From positions 107,914,088 to 107,978,087 of the forward strand of contig CM043702.1 in the NCBI GenBank assembly GCA_023935145.1: a DNA stretch of 64,000 nucleotides, given 5' to 3'. Positions 45,341 to 55,622 of this stretch are shown here, in pieces. Both the position numbers and the translations under genes were made by a program. Origin of the DNA: Bretschneidera sinensis (Eukaryota; Streptophyta; Magnoliopsida; Brassicales; Akaniaceae). Positions within the stretch are counted from its first letter, which is position 1, and each line of letters opens with the position of its first letter. Below the pieces are notes generated by a model that saw only the letters and a program-made list of their open reading frames with translations, ran no database searches and was not told the origin of the DNA.

Positions 45341-46257
45341 TGGTGCTGAAGATGAGGCTCCATACTCAGTGGCGTCAGTGCTAGTCTTTTGGCAGGGAAT
45401 ACTTAAAGTCCACCACATGTGACTCAAGTGTTCTTGGTGTTGCTCATTTACTATCAGCAATAGGATATGTGATTCCCGCATCCCTGTGACTTCTCTCAGG
45501 TAACTCCTCAAAGCATGGTTGCCATGATTTCTTAATAAATCCCTATGACTTATCAAAAACATTAACAACATTAACGGCATGGGGATAAATTGAAGAATCA
45601 TCGAAGTCAAAATTATTAGGAGGGAATTCCAAAGAGTTGGAATTATCTTTAATGTACTTATCCTCCAAAATAAGCTCATCGATCATGTAAGTGTTGAAAC
45701 ACTCATCATCTTCATGTGGCTACCTTGAACAGAAAAACATTTACCTCTAGAGTCATATTTCCAAATAATAATGTTATTAGGCCATTCCTACAATTAATGA
45801 GGGCATTAGCGGTGGCAAGGAATGGTCTTCCAAGTATTAACTTAATTTTTGACTCCGTATTCACCATAGAAACGGTATTTAAAACCAAAAAGTCAATGGG
45901 ATAATAGAAATTATCAATTTGCAACAAAACATCTTCCACAATACCTCTTGGTTTTCTTACCGATTGATCCGCTAGTTGGAGTACCACGGAAGTGGATTTG
46001 ATCGCACCTAGACCGAGTTGCAAGTACATGGAGTAGGGTATGAGGTTCACACTAGCACTCAAATCTAGCAATGCTTGGCCACAAGATTTGTTTCCAATTT
46101 GGCAAGCCACCGTTTGATAGCCCAGATCTTTATATTTGGGCAGTGTCTTGCTATCAATTACTTCACTTGCTTGCTCCATTAAGAGTGTCATCTTCTTCAC
46201 ATTGTGCCTCTTCTTGAATGTGCATAGATCCTTAATGACTTTAGCATAGTTGGGGAC
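45341..46257 (-). pseudogene. Protease region of element J
   Basis: An open frame of 162 codons (46200-45712) encodes an Athila-type aspartic protease: ACQIGNKSCGQALLDLSASV holds the active site (canonical DLGAS, here DLSAS, Gly to Ser), then NLIPYSMYLQLGLG, LQLADQSVRKPRGIVEDVL, LILGRPFLATANALI and NCRNGLITLLFGNMTLEV. After 45712 residues in shifted frames (for example HVVDFKYSLP) correspond to the post-integrase spacer of A, so the RT-integrase part was removed between protease and spacer. The changed active-site Gly would be expected to impair cleavage. Confidence 0.85.
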
Positions 46258-46748
46258 CTATTTTATAACATGAAGAAGATGGAGGTTAATTTTAACATGC
46301 TGAAATTGTTCAAGAATCTCACCTTTTAATGCTGAATTTCTCTGCTTAGGTTTAAGGAGTGCTTGAGGGAAAGGCATTGGCAAAGAATCATTATGGGCAT
46401 CTTGTTCCTTGGGGGCTTCATCCTTGTTGCTCACGGTATTAGGAATCAAGCTGGATGGTAGAGTGGGTCCATCAATTTTCTTACCGCTGCGGGTGATTAT
46501 GGCATTAACCTCTTTAACATTTTGATTATCAGGATTGCAGGTTTGCGCCATATGTTGTCCCCTTGGATTAGGTTATGGCTGTGAAGGAAAATGACCTTGC
46601 TCTTGAATAGTCAAGAAACTAGTCAACTTGGTGAGTTGACTCTTTATCACCTTTTGTTCCTCTTTGACCACTTGTTGCTCCTCAAGCAATCGTTGATTCA
46701 TCTTGCCTTGCTCTTCCACACTCTTAGCATGTACCTGCAAAAATGACT
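46258..46748 (-). pseudogene. Gag C-terminus of element J
   Basis: 46782-46573 encodes KSVEEQGKMNQRLLEEQQ and KSQLTKLTSFLTIQEQGHFP, comparable with C (KINQRLESL…VTERGKFPSQ). After a stop, 46551-46258 encodes NVKEVNAIITRSGKKIDGP and SALKGEILEQFQ, the Gag-protease linker. The frame is cut by copia L at 46749; the start of gag is at 52120. The capsid core and zinc knuckle between them are missing. Confidence 0.8.
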
Positions 46749-47291
46749 TAAGTGGTGCTGTGCATTTTAACCTTGCACCCATGCACCTAAGAGAGGGTTA
46801 AAATAAGTTGTCCATGTGTGCTTCACTTTGCCTGGTGCCTAGGTGCTCAACAGGGCGCGGTGCGGTGCTGGGCAGAGTCCTTTGCACACTCTTTGGGCGG
46901 TGCGGTGCTGGTGGGGAGCGGTGCGGTGCTGGGGCACTTCAGGAAGCCTCCATTTTGTGCGGTGCACTGCTGGGCTATGCGCGGTGTGGTGCTGGTGCAT
47001 TTTTGGAGTCTCCATTCTGTGAGGTGTGGTGCTGGTGAAGGGGTGGTGCAGCGCACACTGATGCTGCCCCTTTACCCAGCTGTGCGCACACCCCTTCTAC
47101 TTGTGTGCTGAAGTGCGCACACTAGTGCGCCTACCCTTACCTTGCTCCAAAGTGATGCACACATATGTGTGCAATCTTTTAACTTGCTGAACTTTAATCC
47201 TCCAATCTTAGTTTAGACTTTAACCATCTTTGAACCATGTTTGGACATGTTTAAACCTTAACCATGTTTAAACCTTAGACAAATACCAACA
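46749..47291 (-). repeat. 3' LTR of copia L, truncated
   Basis: It corresponds to 51587-52119 of the 5' LTR, from TAAGTGGTGCTGTGC to AAATACCAACA. The block 46840-47060 repeats GGTGCGGTGCTGG motifs. ORFs at 46808-47111 fall in this block and are not called. Confidence 0.9.
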
Positions 47292-48508
47292 ATCTCTACC
47301 TTTGTCTAAGCGTATAAACCCGAACCATTGTGCAGAGAACTTCAGGATCCAAACTTATCTTGAGTCATCAATCAACTGACTCCATTCCTAAGAAGTCCAA
47401 GGCAATGATTGGACCTTTTTAGAGGTAGAACCTTGGTGCCTAAATCTGCAGGACTTTCCTCCATGGTCTTCTTGTCAACATGAATGCATCCTTTCGTACC
47501 ATTTTTCGGAATGTAATGATACTGAACATCCATATGCTTCATCCTCTCATGGAACACCGAATTCCTCCACAAGTGTCATGCACTTTGGCTATCCAAAGAC
47601 ACCACCACTTGCTCCTTTAGGACCTCCCACTCGTCCAACAACCCTTTGCACTCCATAGCCTCCTTTATGGCTTCCGTAGCCGCTATGCATTCTGCCCCGG
47701 TTGTTATGAGTGCTACCACCGACTGCCACTGAGCCTTCAAATACCAAGAAAATCTACTGAGACTACTCACAAATCTACTGAGCAACCACTTCATCCCAAG
47801 CCAATGCTTCTTTCCAGGACTACTCACAAATCTGCTGAGAACACCCATTACCCAAGAAATCCTTAACCAGTTTCTCTCCTTTTCTTGGATTCTACACATC
47901 CTAAGGATCTTTTATGTAAGGCTGAGATCCTTCCTCTCGAACTCCTCACTAAGTTGAGATGTAAACCTTTCCATCCTCTCCCTGCTGTTCTGAACCAATA
48001 AAACATCATCGATATAGATGAGGATACTCACCATCTTCTCCACCTTGTGTCCAGGTGAGAAAGTTTCTGTGAAACCTATGTCTTCTCTTCTTGTAAACGC
48101 CACCATCCTAGCTTTGTTCCGAACTTCATCTCTTGGAGGGTACCCTTTTTTGATCTTGTAAGTGCACTTACATTCAACAAGTTTCTACTTTCCTGGAATT
48201 TTCACCAATTCCGAGAAGTTGTTCTTCCTCAAAGAATCCATTTCTTCCTCCATAGCCAGCTGCCACTTTGACATATCCTTACACTCCATAGAATCTGTGT
48301 AAGTTTCTGGTTCAACCTCTCCTTCTATCCAAGGAGCTGCTACATTAGTATCCGTAAACCCATATCTCAAAGGTGGTCTAACCACCCTCCTTCCCCGATC
48401 TCTTATGAGTTGGTAGTCATTATGACTTGCTGCATCAACCTCTTCTTGTTTAGCCTCTTCTTGAGTTTCTTGAGCTTGGCCTTCATCCAAGGGCTCTACC
48501 TGGTCCAA
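47292..48508 (-). pseudogene. Deleted RT-RNase H of copia L
   Basis: Right to left: MECKDMSKWQLAMEEEMDSL, NFSELVKIPGK, then FTETFSPGHKVEKMV joined to LIYIDDVLLV (48007-48070), again lacking the middle of RT. Next come VSSPGKKHWLGMKWLL and SRFSWYLKAQWQSVVAL, skipping about 50 residues of RNase H. RNase H ends with [26 protein letters not shown], and [17 protein letters not shown]. Around 47745-47815 a partial duplication repeats LSRFVSS. It is broken into several frames. Confidence 0.85.
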
Positions 48509-48915
48509 ACCCTTTTGCCTCCTTTGATCTACCTAAACCAAGTTCTCCTTGATGTGATACTCCATGACTTCTGGACTGGTTTGCTCACTAGCCCCTGCAG
48601 GGTTAGTTTTCTCCAAGTGGGGAAATAATAATTCATTAAAAATAACATCCCTACTTATAATCAGTTTCATGCCCTTCTTTTCTAAGGACCACAACCTATA
48701 TCCCTTAACCCCATCATCATATCCTAGAAATATACATTTTCTAGATCTAGGGCTAAGTTTATCCTCCTTTTGATGTGCATATGCAGCACACCCAAAAGTC
48801 CTAAGATTGTTTAATTCAGGGGGTTTTCCACTCTACATTTCCATGGGATTCTTGAGCTCTAAAGCTCTAGAGGGTGATCTATTAACCAAGTATACAGCTG
48901 TAGCCACAGTTCTCC
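48509..48915 (-). pseudogene. Integrase C-terminal region of copia L
   Basis: Shifted frames encode LEFKNPMEM-like and ELNNLRTFG-like residues, KMYISRI-type FLGYDDG, ISRDVIF-like and LVGASEQTSPEV-like blocks, aligned with 41557-41901 in H and 58003-58371 in K. Stops break the frame. Confidence 0.7.
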
Positions 48916-49950
48916 CTAAAAATATTTTGGTAAACCGGATCCTATTAACATGCACCTAACCTTTTCCATAAGGGTTCTATTCATCCTTTCAGCAACTCGA
49001 TTTTGCTGAGGTGTTTTTACAACCGTCCTATGCCTTAGAATGCCATTTAATTCACAAAATTTATCAAAATCCTTATTGAAAAATTCTAAGCCATTATTGA
49101 TTCGTAAAGTCTTAACTACCCTACCCGTTTGAGTTTCCAGCAACTTCTTCCACACAATAAATTTATCCAAGGCATCCGATTTATTTCTAAGCAAATAAAC
49201 CCACACTCTTCTTGAATAATCATCAATTAAAGATAGAAAGTAAAAGTTACCTCCCTGTGTTGGTGTTCTTGCTGGTCCCCAAAGGTCTGAATGAATGTAG
49301 TCAAGAATCCCCTTAGACTTGTGCACTCCGGTGTTGAAGCTGACTCGGTGTTGCTTCCTAAGAATGCAACTCTCATAGAAATCTAGTTTCTCTACTTTGT
49401 CTCCTCCAAGTAGACCATCCTTGCTAAGAACTTGCAGGCCCTTTTCGCTTATGTGTCCCAAGCGAGTGTGCCAAATGGCTACCTTGTCCATCTCAGCCAT
49501 CAAGCTTGCTGCTTGATCATTGATTTCTATCTCTTCGATCATCTCATAGAGTCCATCGTTTCTTGTTGCCTTGATCACTACCAAAGATCCCTTGGCCACC
49601 TTGATCTTTCCTCCCTCTACTTTGCATGTATACCCCATAGAATCCAGCTGTCCCAATGAGATCAAATTTATCTTCAAATCTGGAAGATACCTCACATTTC
49701 GTAGTAGCCTTGTGACTCCATCAAACATCCTCAATTGGATGTCTCCAATCCCTCTCACTTGGCAAGAATTGTCATTCCCCAAGAAGACCCTTCCATCATT
49801 GATCTCCTTGAAATTCTTGAACCATTCCTTGTAAGGGCACATATGATAAGTGCACCTGGAATCAAGAATCCACTTTCTGCTGCCTTGGCTCCTGCTCACA
49901 TTTGAGCACACAACAAGAACATCATCTTGTTGTTCTCCTTTGGCAACCAA
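48916..49950 (-). pseudogene. Protease-integrase of copia L
   Basis: An open frame of 344 codons. The protease active site WILDSRCTYHMCP has Gly changed to Arg in DSG. Then RNVRYLPDLKINLISLGQLD, and the integrase zinc-binding domain IWHTRLGHISEKGL (HX4H) with FYESCILRKQ, where the first Cys of CX2C is Tyr. The catalytic core has HSDLWGPARTPT (first Asp), VKTLRINNGLEF (the second Asp is Asn; codon 49096-49098) and PQQNRVAERMNRT (Glu kept). Long and open, yet several key residues are lost, so I treat it as non-functional. Confidence 0.9.
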
Positions 49951-50760
49951 AGCCTCTCCATTGTTGGTATGGCTTCTCCTCTCATCCCAAATCCTCTTCT
50001 TGCAATCTTTCTTGAAATAGCCCTCCTTGTTGCAATAGAAGCATCTCCTTCTTCCTCCAAGTCTTGTCTTAGAATGAGATCTCCCATGGTTCTACCCTCT
50101 ACCTCTTGATTTCTCCCGGTAGTTACCATAGTTGCTACTGCCATTCCGAGTTGTTGGCCTTCCTCTTACGAACAGCCCATCTCAACTTATTGTCTCCATC
50201 ATCTTGGCCTTGAAATCATGTGCCCTTATGGGATTGATCACAATATCCTTTGTTAAAGTATCACTTCCATACTCAATAGCATTAATCAAATTATCAAAGC
50301 AATCATGAAGAGAATTTAACAAGATAACAGCCAATTGTTCATCTAGAAAAATAATGCTATAGCTATTCAAATCTTGAACTAGCTTATTAAAGACATCAAG
50401 ATTATCTTGCAACTCTTTACTAGGATCCATTTTAAAAGCAAAGATTCTTTTAAGAAGATAAATCTTGTTAGGGAGAGTTTTGGTAAGAAACAACTCATAT
50501 TGTTTCTTCCATATGACAGTCAGATCTTCCGAGTCTCTGCACTCCCTTGTGACGCTATCCGACATGTGCAAGAAAATGGTGCTGTAAGCCATCTTCTTCA
50601 TCTCGGTCCGCTAATCCTCCGTGACACTTGTTGGAAAAGCATCATCTTCTCCATTAGCCAAGTCCACTTTCTATAGCATTAGAATAGCCTTGATCTTCCG
50701 CTTCCAAAGGGCAAAGCCTCCCTTTCTATCAAACTTCTCAACACAGAAATTTGAAGCCAT
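49951..50760 (-). pseudogene. Gag of copia L
   Basis: Starts at an ATG at 50758-50760 (MASNFCVEKFDRKGG, LWKRKIKAI), aligned with H's start. The second part, from 50601, encodes a copia-type Gag domain: AYSTIFLHMSDSVTREC, DLTVIWKKQYELFLTKTLPN, NLDVFNKLVQDLNS, LDEQLAVILLNSLHDCFDNL. A stop follows METIS near 50182. The zinc knuckle in another frame reads CFYCNKEGYFKKDC: the His of CX2CX4HX4C is Tyr. It retains the middle of Gag that H has lost. Confidence 0.85.
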
Positions 50761-51007
50761 CTTTTACGGACAAGATCCCTGATTTATGCATTACCCACAA
50801 ATGCTTTCTTCAACCTCAAGAACACAGATCGAAGATGGATCTTAACACCATTCTTGAATCTACCTCAAGAACACGATCAGATCTTGATCTTTACACCATT
50901 CTTGAATCACCCAAGAAGTTGATCTTTGATTCTTGGAGTCTTGGCTCCATCACCTTCTTGTTCTTGCTCCGATACCTAGCTGTTTAGCTCTAATACCACT
51001 GTCTAAA
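50761..51007 (-). other. 5' leader of copia L with 48-bp repeats
   Basis: AAGAACACRGATC…CCATTCTTGAATC units of about 48 bp occur twice (50818-50866 and 50867-50912) with a partial third. Further right are repeated GCTC(C/T)(A/G)ATACC motifs (50968 and 50987) resembling the primer site. Confidence 0.7.
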
Positions 51008-51019
51008 GCTCTGATACCA
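51008..51019 (-). promoter_or_regulatory. tRNA-Met primer-binding site of copia L
   Basis: GCTCTGATACCA on the plus strand is TGGTATCAGAGC on the minus strand, the standard copia primer site complementary to initiator tRNA-Met, one base from the LTR at 51021. Confidence 0.92.
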
Positions 51020-51020
51020 C

Positions 51021-52119
51021 TGTTGGAAATCACCTTGACAAGATGGCCAGGTGGTGATCTTCCAAACACCCAAGTCTAGAACGACTTGTAGAAAAAAATA
51101 CAGTAATCAAAGACAAGAACAAAAAATCAAAGAAAGAAAGAAGACAAGTAATTTGTTATCGAGGTTCGGCAATGTGCCTATGTCCCCGTGAGTTCCTCCG
51201 AAATCTTTGCACTAAATCAATTGTTCTTTACAAATACAGCAATCCTCTTCAAGAAGCTCAAGTTCTTGAAGAAACTAAGAAGAGAAGAAAGGAAGAAGAT
51301 AAGAACTAACAATGCTCTCTATCTAATCTAGACTTCTCTCTCTTTACAACCAGCCTCACTACAATGAGTCCCTCTTGTGTTTGATCTTTACACTCTCACA
51401 CAATTCTCTCTTGTATTACAATTGATCTCAAAGTATGTCACAAAATTATGTTGTTCTCTTGTTGTTGTACATAGAAAATGAAGCTAGGTAACCCCTTTTA
51501 TAGCCACCCACTTCTTGGTCATTCTTGAGATTCAATCCTCACCCTTTGATCATGATTACCACTTAATCATGGCCCTCCATCACTCCTAAGTGGTGCTGTG
51601 CATTTTAACCTTGCACCCATGCACCTAAGAGAGGGTTAAAATAGGCTGTCCAAGTGTGCTTCACTTTGCCTAGTGCCTAGGCGCTCAACAGGGTGTGGTA
51701 CGGTGCTGGGCAGAGTCCTTTTGCACACTCTCTGTGCGGTGCGGTGCTAGTGGGGAGCGGTGCGGTGTTGGGGCACTTTAGGAAGCCTCCATTCTGTGCG
51801 GTTCACTACTGGGCTATGTACGGTGCGGTGCTAGTGCGTTTCTGGAGTCTCTATTCTATGAGGCACGGCGCTGGTGAAGGAGCGATGCGGCGCACACTGA
51901 TGCTGTCCCTTCACCCAGCTGTGCGCACACCCCTTCTACTTGTGTGCTGAAGTGCGCACTACCCTTACCTTGCTCCAAAGTGATGCACACACATGTGTGC
52001 AATCTTTTAACTTGCTGAACTTTAATCCTCCAACCTTGGTTTAGACTTTAACCATCTTTGAACCATGTTTGGACATGTTTAAACCTTAACCATGTTTAAA
52101 CCTTAGACAAATACCAACA
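51021..52119 (-). repeat. 5' LTR of copia L (LTR-III, 1099 bp)
   Basis: It starts TGTTGGAAATCACCTTGAC and ends AAATACCAACA in plus-strand reading. The GC-rich block 51680-51910 has GGTGCGGTGCTRG repeats; 51955-52119 is the segment also found inside the solo LTR at 4610-4815. Confidence 0.93.
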
Positions 52120-52307
52120 GATGGTAACTCTATTTCGGGTCTTTTAATGAATCTACCTCGCGAATCTCTTGGTCTAAGCATACACAAAAGGAATTAGAGG
52201 GTAAATAAATAAAACATAAAGAAATTAGAAAATCAAAATAGAGAGCAAAGAACAATATTACCGTTTTGTCTCAAAGTTGACAATCTTCCTTGTTGATTAA
52301 GCGTGTC
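52120..52307 (-). pseudogene. Start of gag and leader of element J
   Basis: The minus strand next to L encodes the RGRFIKRPEIELP-like start of Athila Gag (compare C at 17282) and, further right, the AT-rich leader with GACAATCTTCCTTG. Copia L cuts the gene after a few tens of codons. Confidence 0.65.
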
Positions 52308-52325
52308 TCCCCGACAACAGCGCCA
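52308..52325 (-). promoter_or_regulatory. tRNA-Asp primer-binding site of J
   Basis: TGGCGCTGTTGTCGGGGA on the minus strand, 5 bp from the LTR end at 52331, complementary to tRNA-Asp with two mismatches. Confidence 0.88.
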
Positions 52326-52330
52326 AAATT

Positions 52331-53684
52331 TGATTACGCCTAAAGAATAACATGGTAGTTGTAGCACAGCTTTGGGGTGTCGATTCCACAGGGAGACAAG
52401 CGATTTACAAGGGAAAATGTAAACTTTAACATGAACAATAAAATTTAAATGAGAGAATATGAGTTTTGATAATGAAATAATGTGAAAGAGTTGTGTAAAT
52501 ATAATTAAGAATATAATAGGGAAATAACAAGGTTTCGAGAATCTTTCCTAAGTTTGTTGCCTTATTCCAATCTCAATTCAATTATTTTTATCTCGATTGC
52601 TAGTTTCACATCCAAAACCAACAATTAGTAAATATTCAATCACAGCACATTAGCACTCTAATGTAATTGCTACAAATCACTCATTGATTTCGATTCAAGC
52701 ACACATAACCTATCTTATAGATTTATCAAGAAACGAAAATATATTTCAATAACAATATCACAGTCATGAACAAACCTAAAAAATGAATCTACCGGAATCA
52801 ATCACATCCAAACAACTTGACATAAGAAGAGTTTGACTAGACTTATATGGAGGAGAAGGATGCAATCACCGGATTAAAAGAAATTCTTAGAGAAGAAGAA
52901 CATAAATTGCAGCTGTCATATAAACCTAAATTCTTCTTGTTTAATCAAAGAGTAAATCATAACAATGTTTAACAATAAATCCTTACAACTGAACCAAGAA
53001 TGGAAATAAGAACCACTACACCTAGGGATTCACCTCTTTGCCTTGCTTGGAGATTAGTTGGCCATGGGGCTCATGCTTGAACACCATAATGGAGAAAAAT
53101 GTGGCCGCTTTCTTCAGTTTTCCCACCTTTTTCATCAAACCCTAAGTGATCTATTTATAATACAAAAGGTTCAAGGGTATTTTTGGGTCTAAACTATCAT
53201 TAAAACCCTAATTAGGAAACAGGGCATCGTGCTTGCGCTACGGCACACACTAGTCCAGGCTGCGGCTCAGTTTTTGACTGACTTTCTTCAAGTTTCTAGA
53301 GGTCGCGGCCCAGCTTTTCCAGGACACGGCTCAGATGGCCCAGGCCGCGGCGCACACTGTCCAGGCCATGGCACAAGGTGGTGGACTTCTTTCTCAAATT
53401 GTCATGGTTCTGGAGGCCGCGGCGCACAGCCTTGGTTCTCTTTGCTTTATCCTTCCGCAATCATGCCTTCACTCCAGTATTCATCAAATCATTGTGCTTT
53501 AAGCAACGATAGCTTTTCCATCTCTTTTGAGCCCAAAACATACCTGAAAATGCATCAAAATAAATCAATGATCCAAGAATGACACTTTAGAATTGTTAGG
53601 GCACAAATGTGTAATTCAACCCTAGAACAACCCTAAAATGCTAACAAATAAGTACTATTAAGATGCATTTTATGGCTCTCATCA
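52331..53684 (-). repeat. 5' LTR of element J (LTR-II, 1354 bp)
   Basis: It starts TGATTACGCCTAAAG and ends GGCTCTCATCA, the same length as the 3' LTR. GC-rich block at 53230-53430 includes GGCCGCGGCGCACAC. It is followed by the ACACC target copy. Confidence 0.93.
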
Positions 53685-55002
53685 ACACCTTAACTACCCT
53701 GTCCGTTTGAGTTTCCTCCAGCTTTTTACACACCACTAACTTATTCAAAGCATCTGATTTATTCTTAAGCAAATAAACCCAAATCTTTCTTGAATAATCA
53801 TCAATTAAATACAGAAATTAAACATTACCTCCCTATGTTGGTGTTCTTACTAGTCCCCAAAAATCCGCATGAATGTAGTCAAGAATGCCCTTAGACTTGT
53901 GCACTCTGGTGTTGAAACTGACCCGATGTTGCTTCCCAAGAACACAACATTCGCAGAAATCAAGTTCCTCTACTTTGTCACCACCAAGTAAACCATCCTT
54001 GCAGAGAACTTGCAAGCCCTTTTCGCTCATATGTCCCAAGCGATTGTGCCAAAGGGCTGTCTTATCCATCTCAGCCATCAAGCTTGCTGCTTGACCCTTG
54101 ATCTCTGTGTCTTCGATCATCTCATTGAGACCATCCTTCATTACTGCTTTGATCACTATCAAAGATCCCATGGTTACCTTGATCTTTCCTCCCTCTGCCT
54201 TGTATGTGTACCCCATGGAATCTAGCTGCCCCAATGAGATCAAATTTCTTCTCAACTCCGAAAGATATCTCACATTCCTCAGCAACCTTGTCATTCCATC
54301 AAACATCCTCAACCGGATGTCTCCTGTGCCCCTCACTTGGAAATAAGAAGTATCATTCCCTCGGAAAACCTTTCCATCATTGGTTTCCTTGAAATTCTTG
54401 AACCAATCCCTGTGAGGACACATATGATGAGTGCACCCGGTATCCAAGATCCATTTCTTGCTACCTTCTTGCCCTTTGCTCACATTTGAGCACACAACAA
54501 GAACATCGTCATCTTGCTGTTCTCCCTTGGCAACCGAAGCCTCTCCATTCTTGGTATTGCTTCCTCCCTCATCCCTCATCATCTTCTTGCAATCTTTCTT
54601 GAAATGACCCTCCTTATGGTAATAGAAGCATCTTTTCCCTCCAAATCTCGGTTTGGAGTGTGCTCTCCTATGGCTTTCTCCTCTACCTTTGTCCCTGTAG
54701 TAGCCATGTATGTTACTATGAGCTTTCCAATGGCTTTCTCCTCTACCTCTGTCCCAGTAGTAGTCATGTATGTTATTGTGCACTCTCCCATGGATTTCTC
54801 TTCTACCTCTGTCCCTGTAATAGCCATGTATGTTATTATGCACTCTCCCATGGCTTTCTCCTCTACCTTTGACCCGGTGGTAGCTATGTATGTTGCTGCT
54901 ATACCGAGTTACTGGCCTTCCTCTAGCGAACAACCCTTCTCCACTTGATACTCTCCTCATCTTGGCATCAAGATTATCTTGCGACTCTTTATTAGGATCC
55001 AT
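53685..55002 (-). pseudogene. Gag end, protease and integrase start of copia H
   Basis: From 55002: MDPNKESQDNLD, then AKMRRVSSGEGLF; the Gag middle kept in L is missing in frame. Next is a fourfold 20-residue repeat, then the knuckle CFYYHKEGHFKKDC (second Cys is Tyr). The protease WILDTGCTHHMCP has an intact DTG. Integrase: WHNRLGHMSEKGL and FCECCVLGKQHRVSF form an intact HHCC domain, and IHADFWGLVRTPT holds the first Asp. A stop then ends the 389-codon frame at 53833; beyond it LIDDYSRKIWVYLLKN and KVLRTDNG continue into 42199 across J. Confidence 0.9.
54661..54900 (-). repeat. Four 60-bp tandem units in copia H gag
   Basis: Units at 54661, 54721, 54781 and 54841 encode variants of NNIHGYYRDRGRGESHGRVH (20 residues), rich in Arg, Gly, His and Tyr, just upstream of the zinc knuckle. 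L has only unrepeated, diverged sequence at this position. The repeats also create a 144-codon plus-strand ORF (54514-54948), which I do not call. Confidence 0.9.
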
Positions 55003-55017
55003 TTTAAAAGCAAAGAT

Positions 55018-55332
55018 TCATTTACGAAGATACCTCTTATTAGGGAGAGTCTTGGCAAGAAACAACTCATCTAGTTTCTTCCAAATGACAGTTGGATCTT
55101 CCAAGTCTCTGCACTCCCTTGTGATATTATCCGACATGTGCAGAAAGATGGTGATGTACGCCATCTTCTTCATCTTATTCCGCTGGACCTCCGTGGTACT
55201 TGCTGGAAAAGTATCTTCTTCTCCAATAGCCAAGTCCACCTTCTGTTGCGTAAGAACAGCCTTGATCTTTCGCTTCCAAAGAACAAAATCACCCTTTCCA
55301 TCAAACTTCTCAACAACAAAGTTTGAACCCAT
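55018..55332 (-). pseudogene. Gag N-terminus of copia H
   Basis: Open frame of 104 codons from ATG 55332: MGSNFVVEKFDGKGDFVLWK, KIKAVLTQQKVDLAIGEED, MAYITIFLHMSDNITREC, DPTVIWKKLDELFLAKTLPN. It belongs to the copia Gag family that forms virus-like particles. A stop at 55018 separates it from the rest of Gag at 55002. Confidence 0.88.
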
Positions 55333-55622
55333 CTTGCGGAGAAAATCCTATATTTATGCAGCACCCACAATTGCTTTCCAATTTCTTCTAAATCTTAAGA
55401 ACACGATCGAAGATTGATCTCAATACCATTCTTGAATCACCCTCAAGAAAATGATCAGATCTTGATCTCTACTCCATTCTTGAATCACCCTCAAGAACAT
55501 GATCAGATCTTAGATCTCTACTTCGTTCTTGAATCACCCAAGAAGTTAACCTTTGATTCTTAGAGTCTTGCTCCGATAACCTCCTGTTCTTGCTCTGATA
55601 CCTGCCAATTTTGGCTCTCTTG
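55333..55622 (-). other. 5' leader of copia H with 48-bp repeats
   Basis: Three tandem copies of a 48-bp unit begin at 55397, 55445 and 55493 (AAGAACAYGATC…TTCTTGAATCACCC). L has two copies. No ORF. Confidence 0.8.

Larger units (their letters stand above)
46749..52119 (-). mobile_element. Copia element L, nested in J's gag
   Basis: Minus strand, right to left: 5' LTR (52119-51021), primer site, leader, gag, protease, integrase, RT, RNase H, purine tract and truncated 3' LTR (47291-46749). About 566 bp of the outer 3' LTR and part of J's gag are missing together, which explains why no target duplication is seen. It belongs to the same family as H and K and shares their RT and RNase H deletions. 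Confidence 0.9.
42200..53684 (-). mobile_element. Element J: Athila-like LTR-II element without RT/integrase, split by copia L
   Basis: LTRs at 42200-43553 and 52331-53684 are both 1354 bp and flanked by exact ACACC duplications (42195-42199 and 53685-53689). Minus-strand order: 5' LTR, primer site, leader, start of gag, [copia L], end of gag, protease, 3' UTR, 3' LTR. RT, RNase H and integrase are missing, so it is non-autonomous. It lies in the integrase of copia H. Confidence 0.94.

Noticed and set aside
46808..47111. Cys/Gly-rich ORFs (76 and 97 codons), also at 51693-51950
   Set aside because: They lie in the repeated GC-rich U3 block of the copia L LTRs and differ in frame and length between the two LTRs.
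54514..54948. 144-codon plus-strand ORF with repeated hydrophobic segments resembling a membrane protein
   Set aside because: It is the antisense of the Arg/Gly repeats of copia H Gag, which has clear family support on the minus strand.
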